64,000 bases of DNA from Serinus canaria (Eukaryota; Chordata; Aves; Passeriformes; Fringillidae), in contig NC_066314.1 in NCBI RefSeq assembly GCF_022539315.1, positions 58,575,543 to 58,639,542 on the forward strand, given 5' to 3'. Numbering within the stretch: position 1 is the first letter of the stretch; each line of letters begins with the position of its first letter. This document shows positions 1 through 10,330 of the stretch, piece by piece. The position numbers and the translations under genes are program-made. The notes beneath the pieces are model-generated. The model ran no database searches, was not told where the DNA came from, and was given only the letters and a program-made list of their open reading frames with translations.

Positions 1-324
1 GTTGACAAACTGCCTGCTTTGATGTAAGGATTCCGACTCAAAGACATGATTACATTTCTCCAGTGTCTTCTCCCAATATTCTTCATATCCAGAAACAGGC
101 CATGACATGGCAGGATGGAGTCATGGGAATGGCTTGGTTTACTTCACCACTAACACCATGAGACAGGACTCCTCAATTCCAGCTGTCTCATGCTGATGAG
201 TGCAATACCAGTGGATGTAGTGCAACAGGATATGGAAGTGCAAGTTGTCATGATAAATTATACCAGCCTCAGACACTCACTGCAGCCCCTTCTTCTTGCC
301 CACTCCTCTTCACATTGCCCTCTC

Positions 325-385
325 TTTGCCCTCACAGCTGACAACAGATAACTTTGTTATCTCTGTTGTCAGGTGTGAGGGCAAA
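325..385. repeat. Strong hairpin (27 bp stem, 3-nt loop)
   Basis: Bases 325-336 pair with 374-385, 338-348 with 362-372, and 349-352 with 356-359. The only defects are one G-G mismatch (337/373) and a two-base bulge (360-361); the loop is TTT. Such an arm-to-arm match is far beyond chance in unique sequence. It may be a collapsed inverted repeat, a tiny MITE, or a transcribed hairpin. Nothing in the flanks identifies it. Confidence 0.9.
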
Positions 386-1424
386 CAAGACATCCTTTTA
401 GCATGTGTGCCAAAGGTCTGCATGTCTCAGTGTCTTATACCTTGAATTCTATGTGTCAAAACTGCATATAAATAGCTTAATATGGTTTTGAGTGATTGTA
501 TTTACTGAAGGTTGACAGAGTTTGTTTCTAGGCATTTACAGTTCTCTGCTCCCTCTTGGGCCACTATATTTTTTCGGGGCTTAGAACAGGTATGAAGTGA
601 GACTATAAATACTGAATTTTTTTCTGCTCCAGTTTTCTAAGGAAACTGTTTACATACTAAAACTGAGAGAGAACAAGAATTAGAGTTACTCCTTCCTCTT
701 AATTCAGTCTGAACCTCTTTGGCCAAATTGGTTAGAGAGCCCCCTGCAGGAGTCACTCCTTGAACATCAACAGATGTGCTTGGGAAAGTTGCTCTGAGAT
801 GTACATCCACAGCTGGCCAAGGTCCATTAGCTCCTCTAGATAAGCCTGGCATTCTTCTAAGCTCTCTTCTGTGGGACAGATATGCTCTCCTATGGTTCCT
901 GTTTCCCACTTAACTGCATGAGGTGATCCATAGTCTCAGCACCTTTCCAAAGGCCAGAGAGCTGTGAGGGTACAGTCTCAGTCACGGGAGTAGCAGTCCT
1001 CCTGTACCTTCCCACTGTGCTCCTTTCTTGCCCAAAACAAAACAACCAAACCCAAGTTTTGTTATGACAGGGAAAGGAAGCTCAGTTTACCTCAGCCCTG
1101 AGTTGTGACTGGTTACAGGGGATCAGGACTTGCGTAGAACCATCAAATTTTTTGGAAGCCCTGAAAGAGATCAGCAGTGATTTGCAGGTAGCATTCTTGT
1201 TGAGGCCAAGAATGCAGCAGCTAATAGCACAGTCAGCCCACAAATTGTGGGGGGAAAAGTTTCCATGTTCTGGGTTTGAAGATGTCTAGTATTTGCATTT
1301 TTTGGATTCTTTGAAAAGCCTCCTTTTGCAAAGCCAAAGACCTTAAGGCCAGAAGATACAAGACGTAATAGTGGGACCTTTTTATAGAACACAGGCTATT
1401 TAATTTCATTGACTTCCATTTGTA
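386..1424. other. Unassigned intron sequence
   Basis: No repeat or gene recognised. Short - strand frames (for example 637-909 and 1171-1392) have no coding character. Confidence 0.6.
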
Positions 1425-1640
1425 GGCTGCTAATTGTAAATGAAGGCTGATAATTTGTATTTGGTGAAAGCACATTTTCCAAAAAAGGCATCAACTCTTG
1501 ATGTTAGAAATCTGAGAGATGGAGAAGTTACTGCTTCTCCTGGTAGTTTGTTCCAGTAGTTAAACACTTGCAGTGTAAGTTGTGCCTCATTTCTCATTTG
1601 AAGGTGTTTCACTTTCCTGGCTTGCATTCACCCATTTTTC
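1425..1640 (-). mobile_element. Ancient CR1-type LINE 3' end
   Basis: Read on the - strand, this segment encodes FNYWNKLPGEAVTSPSL followed by RVDAFFGKC. It aligns in order with the CR1 C-terminal motif ([15 protein letters not shown], then a Lys/Arg-Val-Asp block). Downstream, the nucleotide tail (GCTTTCACCAAATACAAATTA) resembles an older sauropsid CR1 subfamily rather than the recent bird CR1 of the other copies. No recent CR1 terminal octamer is seen. It therefore looks like a relic of a much earlier burst. Family assignment is by motif only. Confidence 0.6.
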
Positions 1641-2664
1641 TATAGTTCTGCTTATCCACAGTGAACCTTAATCTTCCCCAAGGTCCCTGCTTTCCCAGTT
1701 GCAGTGTCTTGCTTTGTAGATATCATCTGCATTTCTTGGTCCTTAACATATTACTGTCTATTTGGCAGAATTAAAATGTATTCAGTTTGAATAGGTATAA
1801 TTTAGAAGGGATCCACTTTATTTAATATTTCTGATTTTCTACCAGTCTTTGCAAAGTTCACCTCAGCTATTTTGCATTTATTTCTGCATTGGTGATGAGA
1901 TGTAAAATCACGTTCTGTTTACTCATGATATATGCAGAACCTCACGCCAAATCCTCCTACTGAATGATGATTCTGTTCTTTGTTCCTTTTTGAGATTCCT
2001 CAGACAGTCCTCAATTCGTTGAATAGGTACTTTATTGTCAAGGTATAATGCAATTTAAATCACAGTGCTATGAGATAATAAGTCACAAACTCTACAAAAG
2101 CCAGAATTTATGTAGGATATTTACTTACCTTTGTCAATGGAGTTTGTAATTTCATTAGAGTATGAAACTCTTGCTTTAAAAATACTTTGTCCCCGTAATC
2201 CTGTGTTGGCATGAATTTTATTGATACTGTTTTATGTATTTAACACTGACTCAGCATTTCTGTGATCTTTCCTGGGAGTACTGTCAGGCTGAGAACCCTC
2301 CCTTCTTCCCTTGCCCTTTTTGTCTGTTGACTCAACATTAAGATTCCCCTAGTCCTATCAAATTCCTCAATGTTCTACAGTGTATTAAAAATTAACATCA
2401 TGGTGTTGAGGGATGTTTGTAAGCCAGTTTTTCAAGAATTGTGGGTATTGGCTGTTTGGCCTACAGAACTTGTCCCTGGTTCCCAATAGGTTTGGAATTA
2501 ATTATTGCCAACTCAGTAAATATTAAATATATACATAGTGTGTTAAACAGCTGTAGTAACGGTTATGAGATATTTTGCTACCTCAGCGGTAACAATTTTG
2601 CCACTTTCATCTAGTATCATACTTCCATTTACCTGCAGACTTCTGTTGTTCTCAGAGTGTATTC
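1641..2664. other. Unassigned AT-rich intron sequence
   Basis: Between the ancient - strand CR1 relic and the + strand CR1. Nothing recognised; it may be further degraded repeat. Confidence 0.5.
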
Positions 2665-3508
2665 AGATACCCTCAGCATTCTCCTGGAGAAACAGGCAGT
2701 CTGTGGCTTGGTCAGGTGCACCCTGTGGGGGTGAAAAACTGTCTGGATGACTGGGCCCAGAGAATGAGATGATGGGGAATGGAGTGACATCCTGTTAGTG
2801 GCCAGTCACTGGGCTCAGTGCTGGGGCCAGTCCTCTTTAATATCTTTATCAATGACCTTGATGAGGGGATTAAGTGCTCCCTCAGTGACTTTACAGATGA
2901 CATCCAGCTGGGTGGGAGTGTTGATCTGCTGGAGGGTAGGAAGGCTCTGCAGAGGGATCAAGACAGCCTGAATCGATGGGCCAAGGCCAACCATATGAGA
3001 TTCAACAAGGCCAAGGGCCTTGTGACCCAAGGTCCTGCCCTTGCGTCACAAAAACGCCCTGCAGGGCTACAGGCTGGGGAAACAGTGGTTGGAAATCTAC
3101 CCAAAGGAAAAGGATCTGGGAGTGCTGGTGACAGTGGCTGTACAAGAGCTAGTTTGTACCCAGATGGCCAAGAAGACCTGTGACATCCTGGGCTGTATGG
3201 CCAGTAGGATCAAGGACTACTGACGTCAGCCTCTTCTCCCTTAAAACTAGTGACAGAACAAGAGGACATAGCTTCAAATTACACTGGGGAATTTTTACAT
3301 TGGACATCAGGAAAAGGGTTTTCACTGATAGGGTGGTTAGGCATTGGAACAGGCTGCCCAGGGAGGTGGTGGGGTCACCAACCCTGTGGGAGTGTTCAAG
3401 AAACAGCTGGACTTAGTGCGGTGGTGAAGTTGGTACGGTAGGGATCAGTCAAGGGCTGGAGTCAATGACCTTGGAGGTCTTTTCCAACCTTAATGATTCT
3501 ATGATTTT
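2665..3508 (+). mobile_element. CR1 LINE, 5'-truncated and internally deleted
   Basis: This is a degenerate copy of the main avian non-LTR retrotransposon in sense orientation. It enters within the reverse-transcriptase region (CTCCTGGAGAAACAGGCAG, then [18 protein letters not shown]). It passes the catalytic box at 2890-2901, here FTDD instead of FADD, and the [13 protein letters not shown] stretch. It ends with the CR1 tail (GGTCTTTTCCAACCTTAATG, then ATTCTATGATT). Around 3205-3235 the copy jumps from the GCCAGTAGGATC region to CTCTTCTCCC, so several hundred bases of the usual ORF2 end are deleted. Frameshifts and stops make it non-functional. Boundaries are approximate at the 5' side. Confidence 0.93.
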
Positions 3509-4429
3509 GTTATTCTTAACTCAGTCAGCCAGGCATTTTTCCCTAAGTTCATTAACTTCCCTCATCGGTTACTCACACCCCATACAATTTTCACTTGTAT
3601 TGACTGCCACCTGTAACTGCTGCCTTACATTTTACCATATGTTGCTTTAATTTCTAATTACCGCTTTATTTGCCATCACACCAAGCATTGTTTTCTCATC
3701 CAGTGTTGTAAGCTTTTCACTGTGATACCAGCATTTTGACTAGTCAGTTAACTCTTCTTACATAAAGTACTTCCACTTTTCAGTCAACTTACGTCTCTAA
3801 TCTTCGGTCCCTTCTCAGCTTCACTCAGATTTTCTTCAAATACCTTCTCTTGAAGCCTTAGGACCATTTGTTGGTACCTGTGTACTTTGTATGCATGTGG
3901 GTATGTAAGTACTGCTTGCAGATGCTGAACTTTTGTTGCCCTTATTGATTGTAATCTGGTTATGATAGTTGGTTTCCAGACAACTGTCATTTTTCAATCC
4001 AATGATTAATTTATCTTCTCATAGGAAGAAGAGAGAAATAAAATGTCTTAATTGAACTTTTCTTCACCATTTCTTGTTTTCATGCAATTCTTCCCTAAAG
4101 AATGGGGTTTGCTCTTCTGAACAGTCATTATAGTCTTTTTTCCCCTCAGTGTTTCCAGACTGGGAAAAGTTGCTCTTTCTGTAACTGACTCCACTGATTT
4201 TTTTTCCTTTTAGTCATACCCTCCCAATTTTTAAACTAAATTATTTCCCTACATGGTTGTCATGGATTACTATAAAGAAACTATCATATTTCAATTTTCT
4301 TCTTTCCTCTTTTCTTCATACAGCTTGATATTTAATTTGTCCTGAAGATTGCCTTTGTCACACACTGAAGTGTCCATGGAGTTCATAGATAATTTAGAAG
4401 TCAGTAATGTGTGCAATGAGTTCAGGTCA
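3509..4429. other. Unassigned T-rich intron sequence
   Basis: Strongly T-rich on +. It could be the continuation of the old - strand LINE relic at 4430, but no motif supports that. Confidence 0.5.
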
Positions 4430-4530
4430 TTCCTTCTGGTACCTTACATTTTTCAGCACTGAGTTTCATTTCTTGTCTTTGTGCTCATTCTCAGGTTCAC
4501 CAGATTCAGCTGAAAGTCTCTATCAAGTTC
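4430..4530 (-). mobile_element. Relic of CR1-type reverse transcriptase
   Basis: On the - strand, 4439-4469 encodes MKLSAEKCKVP, matching the conserved CR1 segment MKFN-x-x-KCKVLHLG. Just upstream in the same orientation, ELDRDFQLNL resembles the preceding LQ(R/K)DLDRLQ segment, offset by a one-base frameshift. The similarity fades on both sides. It may belong to the same ancient insertion burst as 1425-1640, but the two pieces are in the wrong order and distance to be one simple copy. Confidence 0.42.
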
Positions 4531-6443
4531 TTCACTCTTGATCAAAATAAATAAATGGCATTGTTTGGAGGTTTGATCACCTCTTCTTCACTCATTTTCA
4601 TAGATCCCTTCTAAACATGTTTATGTAAAGTGCTAAACAAATACCAGAAATTTCAGATATTTTTCCATGCAATTTTCCTAACTACTTTGAATGCAGAGGA
4701 GAATTTTTTTAAAGATCCCAAATGTATTTTGGAGTAGTGTAAAATCTTTTCTAAAATCCAGAGTTAGGAATCACTCTGGTGATCTGCTGTTACCTACTTG
4801 GGTAGTGTTGATATCCCCTTCTCAGCCACCAAGATCTTCTTTCTTCTACTTAAGTTCCTCTTTGCAGAGATGTCCTCATTTCTCCCAACAGTTAATTTTG
4901 GAGGAGTTTTGATAACAATGGGATAAACAGTGTCAGGTCAGCTCAGAACACTTTCCTGGTAATAAACTGAATGGACATTCTCACAGGAGGTCAGCAAAAA
5001 TTGATTAGTCATTATGGACAATACAGACCAAATTCAGTTCTCAGTTGTCTGACTTCAGTAAAGCTGTATTAAGATAAGTGACTAGAATTTAAATAAAGGT
5101 GCAGTTTGAGTTTTGCTTTTGGCTACCTTCAGCTAAGTGATAAGTAAGAAGCCTACATGAAAATATCCTGATTATTCATGGGTTTGAGTACTCTTCCCTG
5201 CCCTGCTCTTCCCTTCTTACTGTGTCTGTGGTGATTGGCTAAGTGATGCTAAAGTGATGGATGTCATCTTCTTCTGGGAGTGGAAATTGTCATTCAGACA
5301 GGAAAGTGCTTGGTTTTCATTCTTTCCTCACTTGGATTTATCTGGGCAATCATCAGCAGGACACTTTGGATCTGACATTGGGTCTGCAGAAGACTTTCTC
5401 TGCTGAAATGTGTGATGTGTATTCAATCACTGCTATAAACAAAGGACATCTATATAAGCTTGATATTAGCTATATTAGCTCAGTATAATGGACAATAAAA
5501 GAAGCTTCCAGAATGTTTAATTGGAGAGGAGTGGGCTGTTTATTGGAATAAAAGCCAAATGCAAATTACTGCTTCTTGGAGTATCACTATTGTTTGCTCT
5601 CCACACTGGATGGAGAAAGATAAGGAGAGGAAAGTGAGAAAAATACCCCCTGGCACATCTCTGCCAGCTTTCAGTTTCAGTCAGGCAGTAAGTGCATGCA
5701 CGCATCAGTTCTGATGAGCTGATAAACAAATCTATCAAATTTGCCAAGTCTGTGGGAATCTCAGGCTGTCTAATGGTAGATGGAAGTAGGGGTTACAGCA
5801 GGATGGAATTTACCATAGCTATGAGCTGAAATACAATAATAATATAGTAATAAATATATTGCTGCTCCAGCAGAGAGAGCAGAACTTCTGGGGCTGCATG
5901 AAATTTGGGTATAAAAGTGGCAGCAGTGGGAGACCTAGAGGATGTTTAGCATAAGGCAGCAGGAGATATCCAGGGGCTTCGGAGATGTGGCAAATGGAGG
6001 AGGTTGCAGTCTGTGAAGCACAGTAGTCCAAAACTCAGATCATTCATCGTATTTAAAATGAAAATTATACACATTTTGGATAATGTTATAATTTTATCAT
6101 GGTGTTTGGTAACGGGATGAAAGAATTAGTTTCTCTATGGACTAATATGTTCTTTAATTTACTATATGATGAACATACAAGCATATACACACATGTTTTT
6201 CCAACCATTCTCTTGTTGCTTCCAAAGAGAATTCATTTTGAGACAGGGACATTTTAGGTGATAGTGTACCACCTTAAAATTTTGGTAAGATGTGATTTAA
6301 GTTAGGAATTATCAGTGCACCCAGACTATGTGGCAAAAACCTAAACTGATAAGCGGGAACTAAAATCACATTGTACACAGGCCAGGGTGAGGATCTTCAG
6401 TTGGTGGATGAGGAAAAGGCTGTTGAAGTTGACTTTAGTTGAA
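4531..6443. other. Unassigned intron sequence
   Basis: No recognisable feature. An ATAATAATATAGTAATAAATATATT AT-rich patch lies near 5834-5858. Confidence 0.5.
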
Positions 6444-7118
6444 ACTTTTGATACCACTTCCCACAACATTCTCCTGGAAAAATTGCCTGCTCGTGCTTGG
6501 TTAGGTGCACTTTTTGAGGGGTAAAAACTCTCTGGATGATCAAGCCTAGAGAGCTGTGATGAATGGTGCAACATCCACCTGGTGGCCAGTCACTAGTAGT
6601 GTTCCCCAGGACTCAGTTGGGGCCAGCCCCATGTGATCCATCAGTTATCTGGATGAGTGCTCTCTCAGTCAGGTGACAGTGAGATGCACAGATGTGTTGA
6701 TCTGCTGCAGGGTAGGAAGGCTTTGCGGGAAGATGTGGAGAGGATGAATCAAAGGGCTGAGGCCAAAGGTAGGAGGGTCATGGGGGACCTAATTGCTCTC
6801 TACCACTGCCTGAAAGGAGCACAGAGACCAGGCTCTTCTCCTGAGGAACAAGTGATAGGACAAGAGGAAATGACCTCAAGTTGTTCCAGGGGAGGTTTTA
6901 AATTGATATAAGAAAAGAAGAAAAAAAAACATGTCTTTACTAAAATAGTTGTCAGACATTGGAATGGGCTGCCTAGGGTAGTGGTGGAGTCACTCCTGGA
7001 GCTACGTAAAGGTGGCACTTAAGGATACAGTTCAATGGCGGCCTTGATGGTGCTAGCCCAAGAGTTGGGCTCAATGATCTTAGAGGTCTTTTTCAACCTA
7101 AGCTATTCCATGATTCTA
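6444..7118 (+). mobile_element. CR1 LINE, truncated, with two or more internal deletions
   Basis: A second sense-strand CR1 copy begins in the FDT...HNILL reverse-transcriptase segment (CTTTTGATACCACTTCCC). It continues through GGCCAGTCACTAGTAGTG and GTTGATCTGCTGCAGGGTAGGAAGG. It then skips to ACCTAATTGCTCTCTACC and the 3' region GGAATGGGCTGCCTAGGGTAG, and ends with CATGATTCTA. Compared with the standard CR1 layout, one deletion removes the catalytic box (around 6655-6690) and another removes the segment before 6785. It is more diverged than the copy at 2665. Confidence 0.92.
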
Positions 7119-7469
7119 AGAGCATTTGGCTCCAAAGTGTTTTTGACCTTCTCTCTAAATACATATTAACTTAAACACAGGCACAAACAGCTGAGGGGAG
7201 ATGTGACGTGAGCTTTCAATGCTCAGTAAGTCTGCCAGGAGGGATCAGCAGCCGCTCCCGTATGCGCACAATTGCAGAGACAATTTCACTGATAGGAGCA
7301 AACTCTTTTTGATTACTTGGGTGAGAAGACAGAGAAAAAGAGAAAAGGACAAAGTGACATTTCAATTAAATCAGTGTTTAAGAAAAATATTTAAGGAAGT
7401 AGATGGAAAAAGATAGGGAAAACATAAACAAAACAAACAAAAGTCCCCAGGAGCTCTGTAGCGTTAATC

Positions 7470-7700
7470 TAACCTTCAGCATGACTGAAAACTGCACAGG
7501 CAGGTGAGCAGCATTATTGATGTTTGAAGTAATTACTTCAGCAGGCGCTGCTATCAAAATTCATAGTGATTGATTTCCCACTAGTCAGCTTATCTGTCTG
7601 AGAGCAAGTTCACTGGAAAGCAGCTTATAACCCCTTCCTAATAAGCCATGGCACATCATTGTAGAAAATGGCGTCAGGCTCGTTTTGTTTTGCATTCACT
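7470..7700. promoter_or_regulatory. Candidate conserved non-coding block
   Basis: A repeat-free block directly after a CR1. It contains AGTAATTACTTC, TGATTGATTT and CTTATCT, i.e. homeobox/PBX- and GATA-type core sites in close spacing, and retains CpGs. Conservation cannot be tested here, so this is only a suggestion. Confidence 0.2.
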
Positions 7701-10129
7701 GCTATTTAAAGGTTGAATCATTCAAAATTTTAAGATGCCAGGCAGTTTTCTTCTCCAGACAGCCTAGGAATACAGAGATCTGTACTTCCCAAGGAACCTG
7801 TTCTTGTCCTCCTAGGTACTGTGAGAATTGAAGGAGACTTTCAAACTGAATTTCTTTCAGTAACAACAGGGAAAAGTCATATCTGAACACACACAGCACA
7901 CATTTTTAAAGGTGGTTTTCAAATATGGAATATTTTCCATAGGCTGACCGAGAGCTGGTTAAACCACAATAGTGGAGGTTATAATTGAGGTGCCTTAGGC
8001 CACAGCAGTAATATTGCTGTGTATGTATTTGTCAGCATTAGGTTAAATCCATGTAAATCCATGTTCCATCAAGGTGCATATTCAGGTCTGAATCTGAGGC
8101 GAAGTCTTTAAGGTGAGGTTGGATGAAGATACAAGTGGCTCTGGGGCTGTTTTCCCAGGAAGACTTAGAAGACATGATCCACGTCCTCACAGCCTCAGTA
8201 AAGAACCCCAGTGTTGTGACAAGAACATTATTAAACATCTCTCAGGTCTCAGATATCCTGAATGAAATTAGCAAACAAGGAATTACTGTCCATGACATTG
8301 CAACAATATCCAGGCAAACGCAACCTCTCCCACCTCTGGACAGAGGGGCATGACTTCTAGAGAAAACCTATCAAGCTGGAGTGAGAAGGACTTTCTTTTT
8401 CCCAATCCTTTTTTTTAAACAGCCATGGGCTGGAAAACAGCAGCCAAGGCATGCAGTTCTAATGCTAGGTCTGTATCAGTAAGAGCTTGGACCTTTACTT
8501 CCCTCCAGCCGCTGTTGGTTGGCAGTCATCTACTCCCACAGATCAAAGCACAGGAAAAAATGAAGTGAAGGACAAGTGCAAGAGCCTAACTATCAGTCTG
8601 TGTCAGGAGGCACATCATCTGCAAGTGTTTTTCCTTTTCCTTTTGGCTGTTTCTGTGCACAGAGAGCCAGAAAGCTTCCTTGTGCAGATAGCTGTTTCCC
8701 CCTGCCATCTGGCAGGGTGCACAACACAAGAGGCAATGGTGCTATTTGTCAGGAAGGAAAAGGATTATTTGCTGGATCAGTTTTATGGAGGAAAAAAAAG
8801 GCAAGAAGGGAGTGCAGGAAAACCATTTTGACAGGAGAAAGAGAGGAGTTGAGTGAGATAATTCCTCAGGGCAGAGATGGGCTGCTCCTTCCAGGACCCA
8901 ACAGCTACCTGCTTAGAATCTGTGCATGACAGAGGAAGGCAAAGGTAGGAGGGGAGTTTGGACCTAAACTTTCACAGAGGATTCAAATGACAACTTTTTT
9001 AGAGTTGTGGGAAGATGTGTACAGCAGTATCCAGGGCTCCTTCAGCTGCCCATCGATGCTGTTCAGGCAACCAGGTGGGGAGGAAAAGTTCAGTAAGCTA
9101 GAAAAGCCCTCAGTATGTGGCAGTCCTAGTAGGGGTGGGAGCTCTGAGTTGTATAAACAACACATCCCAGCAGTCCCAGGTGGCCTGTGACTCTTCAGAT
9201 GGTGTGACAGTGTGGCAGGCACGGCAACCCTTTCTTCTCTCTGCTGTACCCAGCAGGCTCTGGAGACATCAGAGGCTCTGCAGATTCTCACCATGGTCTG
9301 CAAACCAGTATGCCAACCCTGGGTTTTGGCCCACATTGCCAGTAGGCTTCTGTGCTCCTTTTATCCTTCTGTGTTTCCAGTGCACTGAGCTATAGCACGA
9401 CCCAAATTTCTGCATCACCCTTCTGGCCTGTAACACTGTGCTTCTATTTCAGTGCCTGACTCCCTGGTCAGTACGGTGATCCTCTTGGTCCATGGGAGTC
9501 TGGCAAGGATGGGGGAGCAGATGGTCACAATAACACAGTGAGGTTATGGGAAAACTGTCTGCTGGGGGCACATTTTTCTCAGATGTACAGGGATGACTGC
9601 ATCTTGTCACAGCTGAAGAAGGAGGAAGATGAGGATCCAACTGGCTTCCCTTGCAGGACACACACTCCTTTATCCTCCCAAACCTTTAACATCCTCCCTG
9701 CATGTTTGTATTTCTTCCCACTTGTCTCTCTGGATGGGTGCTGCGGCAGCTCAGTGCTCTGATTCCTGCAGAGTCAGGAGGTGCAGAATGCAGACAGGAT
9801 GGCTCCCTGGGGGCTGGAAAGTCTCTCTCCTTCTCTAATTGTTTCTGACGTTTCACCTGACACATCCTGAGTGAGCACATCACCCCTGCTCCTTGGGGGT
9901 GATAAAATGTTTGGATCTCTGAACACGTAGCGGTGTTCTTTGTCGACAAGAGATCAAAGATGTCAGAACTTTGAAAAAAAAAAAACCACAAAAAAGAGAG
10001 ACTGAAAAGCAAAATAAATGACAGAAATAGAGAAGAAAGTCAAGTAGAAATAGGAACGATGGCCTGGAGACAGGTGGACAGATGCCTAGCAAACCAGATA
10101 GACAGACGGCTGTGGCAGAAAGACAGCAT
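7701..10129. other. Unassigned intron sequence with overlapping short frames
   Basis: Includes overlapping 114- and 117-codon + strand frames (8487-8929) and 117 codons on - (8983-9336). These overlap each other in different frames and show no known domain, so I regard them as chance openings in GC-richer DNA. Confidence 0.55.
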
Positions 10130-10330
10130 GCTCCTTGCTGTTCTTGGGCTGTAATTATCAGCTATTTAGGCACTAAGCCCAGGCAAACCAGTTATTATCA
10201 GTATTCAACAGCTCTGAGGTGAAGCCCAAAGCAATTAATGCCCTTTGAGATCTCAGGACCAGCTACAATGAGCACTGATTTTAAGCAGAGTGTTTGTGGG
10301 GCGGGAGGGATTAGGACTTTTTCATTATAT
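10130..10330. promoter_or_regulatory. Candidate conserved non-coding block
   Basis: Repeat-free block with TGTAATTATCAG, AGTTATTATCAGTATTC and AGCAATTAATGCCC, a cluster of TAAT-type sites. It ends before a TATATAAG sequence (10327-10334) that I do not regard as a promoter. Confidence 0.2.
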
